From Chitinophagales bacterium (GTDB lineage Bacteria > Bacteroidota > Bacteroidia > Chitinophagales > UBA2359): a stretch of DNA of 8,191 nt. Location: contig JAHDDA010000073.1 of assembly GCA_020629595.1 (NCBI GenBank), forward strand, positions 1,646 to 9,836. The letters run 5' to 3'. The notes beneath the pieces are model-generated. The model was not told the DNA's origin, searched no databases, and saw only the letters and a program-made list of their open reading frames with translations. Positions 1 to 5,382 of this stretch are shown here, piece by piece (position 1 is the first letter of the stretch; every line of letters begins with the position of its first letter). Position numbers and translations under genes: made by a program.

Positions 1-1410
1 CGCCGCCAATTTTTAGGAACTATGGGCTGTGCTGGTTTAGGATTAACTTCTTTTTTATCGAGTGTTACTAATTTGGGGTTGTTAAATGCAGCAGCTATTA
101 ATAATATGCCCACTTTTGTTAATTCAGCCAACACAAATTATAAAGCTTTGGTTTGCATTGCTTTAGATGGTGGTAATGATAGTTTTAATATGTTAGTACC
201 TCGTGGAAATTCAGAGTATCAAGAGTATGCTTCGGTTCGTTCAAATCAGGCATTAGCACAAAATACGCTTTTGCCAATTACGCCCCAAACTTCTGATGGA
301 AAGCAATATGGTTTGCACCCAAATTTAACCAACATTCAAAATTTATTCAGTAATGGAAATGCTGCCTTTGTTGCCAATGTAGGTTCAATGATTCAACCAA
401 CCACTATGTCGGATTACGTTAGTGGGGCAAATTTACCTTTGGGTTTGTTTTCGCATTTAGACCAAATGCAACATTGGCAAACATCAATACCACAATCACG
501 TTCTAGTGTAGGTTGGGGTGGAAGGTTAGCAGATTTATTGTATTCCAATAATACAAATACTGATATTTCAATGAATATTTCTTTGGATGGTGTTAATATT
601 TTTCAAAATGGAAATAATATTACAGAATACGCAATTCAGAGTACAGGACAAGGAAGTGTATCTATAGCTGGGTATGATGAAACAGATGCTTTTAATGTAA
701 TTAAAAGGCAAACAATTGACAATTTATTAGATCAATCTTATCAAGATGTTTTAAAAACAGCTTATGCCAATGCAATTACCAATTCGCAAAGTAATGCTTT
801 ACAGTTTGGAGCAGCCATAAATTCGGTTACGCCTTTTACTACAACTTTTGATGGAAGCGATTTTTCAACGAAATTAGAAATGGTGGCAAAAACCATAGCA
901 GCTCGAAATACTTTGGGAATGTGTAGGCAAGTTTTTTATGTAAATATTGGTGGTTTCGATAATCACGATGAAGTTTTGGTAAACCACGGAGGATTAATGG
1001 CTGAAATAGATGCTGCAATCGGCAGTTTTTGGGGTGTAATGCAAGAATTGGGCTTAATCAATGATGTAACTTTATTTACTATGTCAGAATTTGGAAGAAC
1101 TTTAACTTCTAATGGAAACGGAACCGACCATGGTTGGGGAGGAAACTGTTTGGTTGTTGGTGGGGCTGTAAACGGACAAAATATTTATGGACAATATCCC
1201 GATTTATACATTGCAAATCCATTAGATACAGGCGAAGGAAGGCTTATTCCAACCACTTCTTGCGATGAATATTTTGCAGAATTAGCACTTTGGTTTGCTC
1301 AAAATGGCACAAGTACCCTTTCGGCTACGCAATTAACTGATATTTTGCCAAATATTAATAACTTTTGGACACCAAGTGTTGGGCAAAAGCCTATTGGGTT
1401 TATGCTATAA
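1..1410 (+). CDS. DUF1501 family protein, Tat-exported (5' end cut by window edge)
   Basis: The frame is open from base 1, and the first codons read Arg-Arg-Gln-Phe-Leu-Gly, a twin-arginine (Tat) motif. It is followed by a hydrophobic stretch and an Ala-rich probable cleavage region (LLNAAA). The true start must therefore lie just before the window, and the ATG at base 22 sits inside the signal peptide. The rest matches DUF1501: an early LDGGNDSFNMLVP segment, and later GGFDNHDE, MSEFGRT and DHGWGG blocks, the Asp/His/Glu-rich motifs conserved in this family. As I recall, the family is usually placed with the alkaline phosphatase/sulfatase-like fold and exported folded, but its reaction is not established. 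In Bacteroidota such genes commonly follow a DUF1800 gene, which would be upstream of this window. The C-terminus (GFML, TAA at 1408-1410) looks complete. Family assignment is firm; function is unknown. Confidence 0.93.
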   Translation, partial: RRQFLGTMGCAGLGLTSFLSSVTNLGLLNAAAINNMPTFVNSANTNYKALVCIALDGGNDSFNMLVPRGNSEYQEYASVRSNQALAQNTLLPITPQTSDGKQYGLHPNLTNIQNLFSNGNAAFVANVGSMIQPTTMSDYVSGANLPLGLFSHLDQMQHWQTSIPQSRSSVGWGGRLADLLYSNNTNTDISMNISLDGVNIFQNGNNITEYAIQSTGQGSVSIAGYDETDAFNVIKRQTIDNLLDQSYQDVLKTAYANAITNSQSNALQFGAAINSVTPFTTTFDGSDFSTKLEMVAKTIAARNTLGMCRQVFYVNIGGFDNHDEVLVNHGGLMAEIDAAIGSFWGVMQELGLINDVTLFTMSEFGRTLTSNGNGTDHGWGGNCLVVGGAVNGQNIYGQYPDLYIANPLDTGEGRLIPTTSCDEYFAELALWFAQNGTSTLSATQLTDILPNINNFWTPSVGQKPIGFML

Positions 1411-1576
1411 ACTTCATTGAGTTTATTTGATAAGTTTGGGTATGATTATTACTTTTTACAGCATTTTTTCTTTTCCCCATCAACATACATAAACTATATG
1501 CTGTTGGGGTTTCTTTTTGAATTGATTTAGAATTAGAATGTGGAGTAGTTATTTCCTTTTGTTGAGCTGTTTTCAT
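1400..1576 (-). CDS. Candidate small protein, 58 aa, unrecognised
   Basis: The minus strand has an ATG at 1576 and an open frame of 58 codons ending in TAA at 1400-1402. The predicted protein starts MKTAQQKEITTPHSNSK and ends NSMKFIA. It is rich in Lys, Asn, Gln, Thr and Ser, with no signal peptide or membrane segment, and I do not recognise it. In favour: an open frame this long is uncommon by chance in such AT-rich DNA, it fills an otherwise empty gap, and a promoter-like pair lies about 34 bp upstream (1610-1640). Against: no ribosome-binding signal, an 11-bp antisense overlap with the end of the DUF1501 gene, and the DUF1501 terminator hairpin lies inside it and could shape the sequence for other reasons. 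It may be a chance frame. Confidence 0.3.
   Translation of the reverse strand: MKTAQQKEITTPHSNSKSIQKETPTAYSLCMLMGKRKNAVKSNNHTQTYQINSMKFIA
1475..1518 (+). terminator. Rho-independent terminator of the DUF1501 gene
   Basis: Bases 1475-1487 (ccccatcaacata) pair with 1497-1509 (tatgctgttgggg). The stem is 13 bp with two mismatches and a closing run of four C-G pairs, and the loop is 9 nt. On the plus strand it is followed directly by tttcttttt. It lies 64 bp after the DUF1501 stop codon. The opposite strand has no U-run after the stem, so the terminator is read as acting on plus-strand transcripts. It overlaps the candidate minus-strand small gene at 1400-1576. Confidence 0.65.
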
Positions 1577-1609
1577 TGAATTTTAAAGTATTAGTTAATT
1601 TCAATAATT

Positions 1610-1640
1610 TAAAGTTATCCGTAACCAATTCTCCAATCAA
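1610..1640 (-). promoter_or_regulatory. Possible flavobacterial-type promoter for the small ORF
   Basis: On the minus strand, TTG (1640-1638) is followed after 20 bp by TAACTTTA (1617-1610), which matches the flavobacterial -7 consensus TAnnTTTG except at the last base. Predicted transcription would start about 30 nt before the ATG at 1576. Such short motifs occur by chance in AT-rich DNA, so this is weak support only. Confidence 0.28.
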
Positions 1641-1662
1641 ACTTTAGAAAAAACTAAGCATC

Positions 1663-1692
1663 AAAATACCTTATTCTGGTTATAAGGTTTTA
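1663..1692 (-). terminator. Possible weak terminator after the helicase gene
   Basis: Bases 1668-1674 (accttat) and 1682-1688 (ataaggt) form a perfect 7-bp inverted repeat with a 7-nt loop. It is flanked by A-rich sequence on one side and T-rich on the other, so it reads similarly on both strands. It lies about 72 bp past the helicase stop codon. The stem has only two G-C pairs and the U-run on the minus strand is interrupted, so efficiency is doubtful. Confidence 0.33.
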
Positions 1693-1759
1693 TCATTTTA
1701 AAGGTAAGTAAACTATATTTTAGTGTTTATTAGCTTTCATTTTTCAGAAAACCTACTCC

Positions 1760-2902
1760 TTAAAAACCATGTAAACTTACTTCATCAGTGTAAGTTAAAT
1801 CAATCCATCTTTTCATTTTCTTTTGAATTACTTTAAAATGATGTCTTTCTTCTGAGGTAATTAATGAAATTGCTTCTCCTGGGTTTTCTGCTCTACCTGT
1901 TCGTCCAATTCGGTGAATAAAATCTTTTGGTGAACGAGGTAATTCGTAATTTATCACGTAGGGTAAAAATTCAATATCAATTCCACGAGATAACAAATCT
2001 GTTGCAACCAAAACTCGTAAAGTTCCAGCCTTAAATTCTTTTAAGGCTACTTTTCTACTTCCCTGACTTCTTTTACTGTGAATGGCTCTGGCTTCTATGC
2101 CATTTTTTTTCAGCTTATCCACGACGTTTTCAGCTTTATAAATCGAAGAAGTAAACACTAAAACTTGTTGCATTTCGTAGTGCTTAATTAAGTAGCGTAA
2201 AAAAGGACCTTTTCGAGCATCTGTAACTGCATAAGCTGTATGTTTAATTAAATCTAAATTGGTTTCTTTAGGTTCAATTTTAATAACTTCAGGCTTATTT
2301 AAAAGTATTTTTTCTATTCCTTGAACCTGTGGACTTAGCGTTGCTGAAAAAAGTAGATTCTGTCTTTTGCTTGGTAAAAGTGTCAATATTTTATCCATTT
2401 CCTTTTGGAAACCCATATTTAGCAATTTATCGGCTTCATCTAAAACAAGCGTACTTAATTCGCTAAAATGTAGTGCATTCGATGACACCAAATCTAACAA
2501 ACGCCCAGGGGTTGCTACCAACACATTTACGTGTTGCATATTTATCATCTGTGGATTAATAGAAACGCCACCATAAACTGCCATTGTTTTAAATCGGAAA
2601 GGTAGAGCCTTGCTAAAATTGCTAAATACATCGGCAACTTGAATGGCTAATTCACGAGTAGGCACTAAAACCAAAACATTAATATGCCTGTTTTTTGTGC
2701 TTGTTTTACCTTCCAAATTCATTAAAATAGGTAAGGCATAACTTGCCGTTTTTCCTGAGCCAGTTTGTGCTATTCCCAATACATCTTTATTGTTCAAAAT
2801 AGCAGGAATTGCTTTTTCTTGAATCGGAAATGGTTTGGTGAAACCTTCTTCTGTCAATTTTTCTAAAAAATATGAGGCTATTCCTAATGATTTAAAAGAC
2901 AT
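1760..2902 (-). CDS. DEAD-box ATP-dependent RNA helicase, RhlE-like
   Basis: This 380-residue protein carries the full set of DEAD-box motifs in order: Q motif FPIQ (25-28), motif I AQTGSGKT (45-52), PTREL (81-85), GG (111-112), TPGR (131-134), DEAD (155-158), SAT (186-188), motif IV LVFTSS (248-253), motif V region ATDLLSRGID (300-309) and motif VI HRIGRTGR (330-337). These form two RecA-like domains that couple ATP hydrolysis to local RNA unwinding in the cytoplasm. The family acts in ribosome assembly, mRNA turnover and cold adaptation; the client RNA here cannot be read from sequence. It ends about 43 residues after motif VI, so it lacks the long basic C-terminal tail of many RhlE proteins. 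The ATG at 2902 starts directly before the family's usual N-terminus and has a -7 element 29 bp upstream. RhlE-like is inferred from overall resemblance; another DEAD-box subgroup is possible. Confidence 0.95.
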   Translation of the reverse strand: MSFKSLGIASYFLEKLTEEGFTKPFPIQEKAIPAILNNKDVLGIAQTGSGKTASYALPILMNLEGKTSTKNRHINVLVLVPTRELAIQVADVFSNFSKALPFRFKTMAVYGGVSINPQMINMQHVNVLVATPGRLLDLVSSNALHFSELSTLVLDEADKLLNMGFQKEMDKILTLLPSKRQNLLFSATLSPQVQGIEKILLNKPEVIKIEPKETNLDLIKHTAYAVTDARKGPFLRYLIKHYEMQQVLVFTSSIYKAENVVDKLKKNGIEARAIHSKRSQGSRKVALKEFKAGTLRVLVATDLLSRGIDIEFLPYVINYELPRSPKDFIHRIGRTGRAENPGEAISLITSEERHHFKVIQKKMKRWIDLTYTDEVSLHGF

Positions 2903-2931
2903 ATTTTGGCTTTAGTAAAAGATATATTTTC

Positions 2932-2939
2932 CAAAGATA
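2932..2939 (-). promoter_or_regulatory. -7 element of the helicase promoter
   Basis: The minus strand reads TATCTTTG, a perfect match to the flavobacterial -7 consensus TAnnTTTG. It would place the transcript start near 2928, giving a leader of about 26 nt. No clear TTG is found at the expected -33 distance. It lies in the 90-bp gap after the SulP gene, suggesting the helicase is transcribed on its own. Confidence 0.55.
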
Positions 2940-2972
2940 ATATTCAGCTATCAAATAAAAGTATGAATTTGG

Positions 2973-2990
2973 CGTCTGAATGTGCAAACG
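2973..2990 (-). terminator. Possible short hairpin terminator after the SulP gene
   Basis: Immediately after the SulP stop codon the minus-strand RNA can pair CGUUUG with CAGACG around a 6-nt loop, a 6-bp stem including one G-U pair. The following stretch is AU-rich but has no unbroken U-run. On the plus strand the stem is broken by a C-A mismatch. The case is weak; readthrough into the helicase gene is possible. Confidence 0.27.
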
Positions 2991-2992
2991 AA

Positions 2993-4519
2993 TTACCTAT
3001 CCGTAATAACCTTATACCTTGGATCTTCCAAAATATTTACATCAATAATTGCTTCGGCATTTTGTAATAATCGCTGACAATCTTTGCTTAAATGCTTTAA
3101 GTGAACTTTTTTTCCAACTTTCAAATAACGCTCTGTTAATTTATTCAAAGCCTCAATTGCCGACATATCAACAACTCTACTTTCTGCAAAATCAATAACC
3201 ACATCTTGTGGGTCGTTGGCAACATCAAATTTTTCGTTAAATACACTAACTGAACCAAAAAATAAAGGTCCATAAATCTCATAATATTTCGCACCATTCT
3301 CTGCAATGTGTTTTCTTGCTCTAATTCTAATAGCATTATCCCACGCAAAAATTAAAGCAGAAACAATTACACCAATAACAACAGCTAACGCCAAATCGTG
3401 TACTATTGCTGTAATTACGGTAACTAAAATCATAACCAAAACATCTGATTTTGGCATTCTATTGATAGTACGGAAACTTGCCCATTCAAATGTTCCAATC
3501 GACACCATAATCATTAAACCAGTTAAAGCCGCCATTGGTACTTGCTCAATTAAACTTGAACCAAACATAATGAAAACCAACAACATTACCGAAGCCACAA
3601 TCCCTGATAATCTGGCTCTTGCTCCCGAAGAAATATTGATTAAACTTTGCCCAAGCATTGCACAACCACCCATTCCAGAAAAAACACCAGAAAGCATATT
3701 TGCCAAACCTTGAGCAACCGCTTCTTTGTTTCCTCGTCCTCGAGTTTCGGTAATTTCATCAATAATATTTAAGGTTAATAAACTTTCGATTAATCCAACA
3801 CCTGCCACAATTAAAGAATAAGGAGCAATAATCTTTAAGGTTTCAAAAGTTAAGGGAACATCTGGTAAATGAAAAGGTGGAAATCCTCCTTGAATCGAAG
3901 CCATATCGCCCACCGTTTTTGTATCGATTCCAAAGGCAACAACAATTCCAAAAATAGATAAAATAGCTACCAAGGAAGCTGGAATTGCCTTGCTTATTTT
4001 AGGTAATCCCCAGATAATCAACATTGTTAAACCCACCAACGCTAGCAAAGTGTACATCGGCATTCCAGTTAACCAATTTCCAGAAGCATCTTTGAATTGG
4101 TCGAGTTGCGACATAAAAATGATAATGGCTAAACCATTTACAAAACCAAATACAACAGGGTGGGGGACGAGCCGCATAAATTTCCCGAGTCGAAGTAAAC
4201 CAGCAGTTACCTGCAAAATTCCAGCTAAAACAACACAAGCAAAAACGTATTCAACGCCATATTGTGCTGCCAATGTAACTAAAACAACGGCAACAGCTCC
4301 AGTTGCACCAGAAATCATTCCTGGGCGACCACCCAAAATGGCAGTAACCAAACCCATTACAAAAGCGGCGTACAAACCAGTTAAAGGCGATAAACCTGCA
4401 ATAAATGCAAAAGCCACCGCTTCAGGAATTAAAGCCAAAGCAACGGTTAAACCCGATAAAATCTCGGTTTTGTAATCTACTTTTTGGGAAAAATCGAAAA
4501 GATTAAGGTACTTTCTCAC
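2993..4519 (-). CDS. SulP (SLC26-type) inorganic anion transporter with STAS domain
   Basis: The 508-residue protein has a long hydrophobic region (about 15-395) with many membrane segments, including the SulP signature area around GLYAAF (48-53) and GGRPGMISGATGAVAVV (63-79). A cytoplasmic C-terminal STAS domain follows (about 412-505), with DMSAIEAL at 451-458 in the position of the conserved STAS loop; Ser453 aligns with the serine phosphorylated in SpoIIAA-type proteins. SulP members in the inner membrane move sulfate, bicarbonate, dicarboxylate or other anions. Substrate cannot be told from sequence, and no sulfate-assimilation or carbonic anhydrase gene lies alongside. The start is the GTG at 4519-4517 (RKYLNLFDF follows); an in-frame TAA lies seven codons upstream and no nearby ATG would keep the conserved N-terminus. 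A promoter-like element is at 4609-4616. Confidence 0.93.
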   Translation of the reverse strand: MRKYLNLFDFSQKVDYKTEILSGLTVALALIPEAVAFAFIAGLSPLTGLYAAFVMGLVTAILGGRPGMISGATGAVAVVLVTLAAQYGVEYVFACVVLAGILQVTAGLLRLGKFMRLVPHPVVFGFVNGLAIIIFMSQLDQFKDASGNWLTGMPMYTLLALVGLTMLIIWGLPKISKAIPASLVAILSIFGIVVAFGIDTKTVGDMASIQGGFPPFHLPDVPLTFETLKIIAPYSLIVAGVGLIESLLTLNIIDEITETRGRGNKEAVAQGLANMLSGVFSGMGGCAMLGQSLINISSGARARLSGIVASVMLLVFIMFGSSLIEQVPMAALTGLMIMVSIGTFEWASFRTINRMPKSDVLVMILVTVITAIVHDLALAVVIGVIVSALIFAWDNAIRIRARKHIAENGAKYYEIYGPLFFGSVSVFNEKFDVANDPQDVVIDFAESRVVDMSAIEALNKLTERYLKVGKKVHLKHLSKDCQRLLQNAEAIIDVNILEDPRYKVITDR

Positions 4520-4608
4520 TTGAATTTTTATTAAAATTTACCACTTAATTTCGCTTCAAAACAATCTTTTAAATTGCAAAACTTTGAAAGGTGTTTTTTA
4601 GCGGGCGG

Positions 4609-4616
4609 CAAATGTA
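4609..4616 (-). promoter_or_regulatory. -7 element of the SulP promoter
   Basis: The minus strand reads TACATTTG, a perfect match to TAnnTTTG, directly followed by a GC-rich run (ccgcccgc) that stands out in this AT-rich gap. Expected start is near 4605, giving a leader of about 86 nt before the GTG codon. No TTG is present at the -33 distance, but an A/T tract (4642-4655) lies where an UP-type element would be. I saw no recognised riboswitch in the leader. Confidence 0.5.
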
Positions 4617-4720
4617 CAATTATCTATTAGGATAGTTCCCTTAAATTTTTTTTAGTTTCAGAAAATAGATAAAGTTGATGAACCTTTTCTGTAGCACCTA
4701 TTTTAAGCTAAATAGTGATA

Positions 4721-4879
4721 AGTACCAACACATAATTAGTTTAAACTTGGAAATGGATTTATTTTTTTGGTCAAAAAGGCGAAAAACACAAGCATAACAG
4801 GACTATGGTGCGTATTTTCAACGAATTTGAACGGAACAATAGCACATTTCAAACTTATAATTCATTGTTTGTTGGTACT
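4721..4879. repeat. Long imperfect palindrome with 10-bp perfect ends
   Basis: AGTACCAACA (4721-4730) is repeated perfectly in inverse as TGTTGGTACT (4870-4879). Compared without gaps, 4721-4755 and the reverse complement of 4845-4879 match at 27 of 35 positions. With small gaps the symmetry continues inward: TCAAA (4771-4775) against TTTGA (4826-4830), GAAAA (4781-4785) against TTTTC (4815-4819), and CAC (4787-4789) against GTG (4808-4810). An apical loop of about 18 nt remains. Either strand could fold into one long bulged hairpin. There is no T-run after it, so it is not an ordinary terminator. It could be a miniature inverted-repeat element, a relic of an attC-like recombination site, or a structured RNA; no transposase or integrase is present and no clear target duplication is seen. 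The pairing is seen directly; the nature is unknown. Confidence 0.6.
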
Positions 4880-4942
4880 AAAGTAGGTTTTGCTTTTATG
4901 TAATTTATAGAAATAAAGACAGCTATTCAAAACTTAGATAAG

Positions 4943-5362
4943 TTAATTAATATAGTTTTTATTTGGGTAAATATTTATATCTAACCAAAAACTGGCTATT
5001 TTATTAATTGAGTCCAAAAAGCTAGAGAAATCTTGTTTTTTTGTTACATAGGCGTTTGCGTTTAAATCATAGCAATCGCTTATGTCTTTGGGTGCGTCTG
5101 AAGTTGTTAACATTACAACTGGAATATTTTTAAGCTTTTCTTCAGTTCTAATCTTACTTAGAAATTCTTTACCATTCATAACAGGCATATTTATATCTAA
5201 TAAAACCAAATCAGGTAATATTTCTGCTTTTGTAAGTTTTTCTATAGCTTCAACTCCATTTAAAGCTGACTCTAATTCAATAGTTAAATCTGTTTGTTTA
5301 AATGCTTCTCTGGCAAGAATTAAATCCCCTTCATTATCGTCAACGTGTAAAACTTTATACAT
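4943..5362 (-). CDS. Single-domain response regulator, Rcp1/CheY-like
   Basis: The 139-residue protein is one receiver domain with no output domain. It has the acidic pair Asp8-Asp9, the phosphoacceptor Asp56 in LVLLDINMP, the switch residues TTS (86-88) and the conserved Lys108 (YVTKK; the usual following Pro is Lys). The stretch HVDDNEGD at the N-terminus and the FW motif near the C-terminus resemble Rcp1, the regulator paired with bacterial phytochromes. It should take phosphate from the kinase encoded 20 bp upstream on the same strand and act by protein contact or in a phosphorelay, not by binding DNA. The two genes are probably cotranscribed, but a perfect -7-like element lies directly before this ATG (5370-5377). 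The start at 5362 fits the usual beginning of the first beta strand. The downstream target is not encoded in the window. Confidence 0.93.
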   Translation of the reverse strand: MYKVLHVDDNEGDLILAREAFKQTDLTIELESALNGVEAIEKLTKAEILPDLVLLDINMPVMNGKEFLSKIRTEEKLKNIPVVMLTTSDAPKDISDCYDLNANAYVTKKQDFSSFLDSINKIASFWLDINIYPNKNYIN

Positions 5363-5369
5363 AAGATTG

Positions 5370-5377
5370 CAAATATA
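5370..5377 (-). promoter_or_regulatory. -7-like element directly before the response regulator
   Basis: The minus strand reads TATATTTG, matching TAnnTTTG perfectly, in the 20-bp gap after the kinase stop codon. If used, transcription would begin only about 4 nt before the regulator ATG, giving a nearly leaderless mRNA. No TTG is found at the -33 distance, so it may be a chance AT-rich match. Confidence 0.3.
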
Positions 5378-5382
5378 ACAAA

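Larger units (their letters stand above)
4520..4942. other. 423-bp non-coding gap between response regulator and SulP genes
   Basis: The part next to SulP (4520-4620) holds its leader and -7 element. The middle (4696-4888) is dominated by an inverted-repeat structure, annotated separately. The remainder (4889-4942) is AT-rich with no clear signal. The only open frame of note, 39 codons on the plus strand from 4678, runs through the left arm of the palindrome and has no sign of being a gene. Confidence 0.7.

Noticed and set aside
3990..4475. Long open frame antisense to the SulP gene (161 codons), and a second one at 3306-3713
   Set aside because: Both are mirror frames of a clear SulP coding sequence; their Lys/Pro/Thr/Ile-rich products look like nothing but antisense translation of hydrophobic codons.
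2993..4519. Naming the SulP protein BicA or a specific sulfate permease
   Set aside because: No substrate-specific signature or neighbouring pathway gene supports a particular anion.
4678..4797. Plus-strand open frame of 39 codons beginning MNLFCSTYFK
   Set aside because: It runs through the left arm of the palindrome, has no promoter-like element or homology that I recognise, and is within the length expected by chance.
4721..4879. Calling the palindrome a true integron attC site
   Set aside because: The end boxes TACCAAC and GTTGGTA fit RYYYAAC/GTTRRRY only in part, the length is above the usual range, and no integrase or cassette-like gene is near. Kept only as one hypothesis.
4930..4943. 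Inverted repeat aactt-agat-aagtt as a terminator for the response regulator
   Set aside because: The stem is 5 bp and nearly all A-T, it reaches the stop codon, and no U-run follows on the minus strand.
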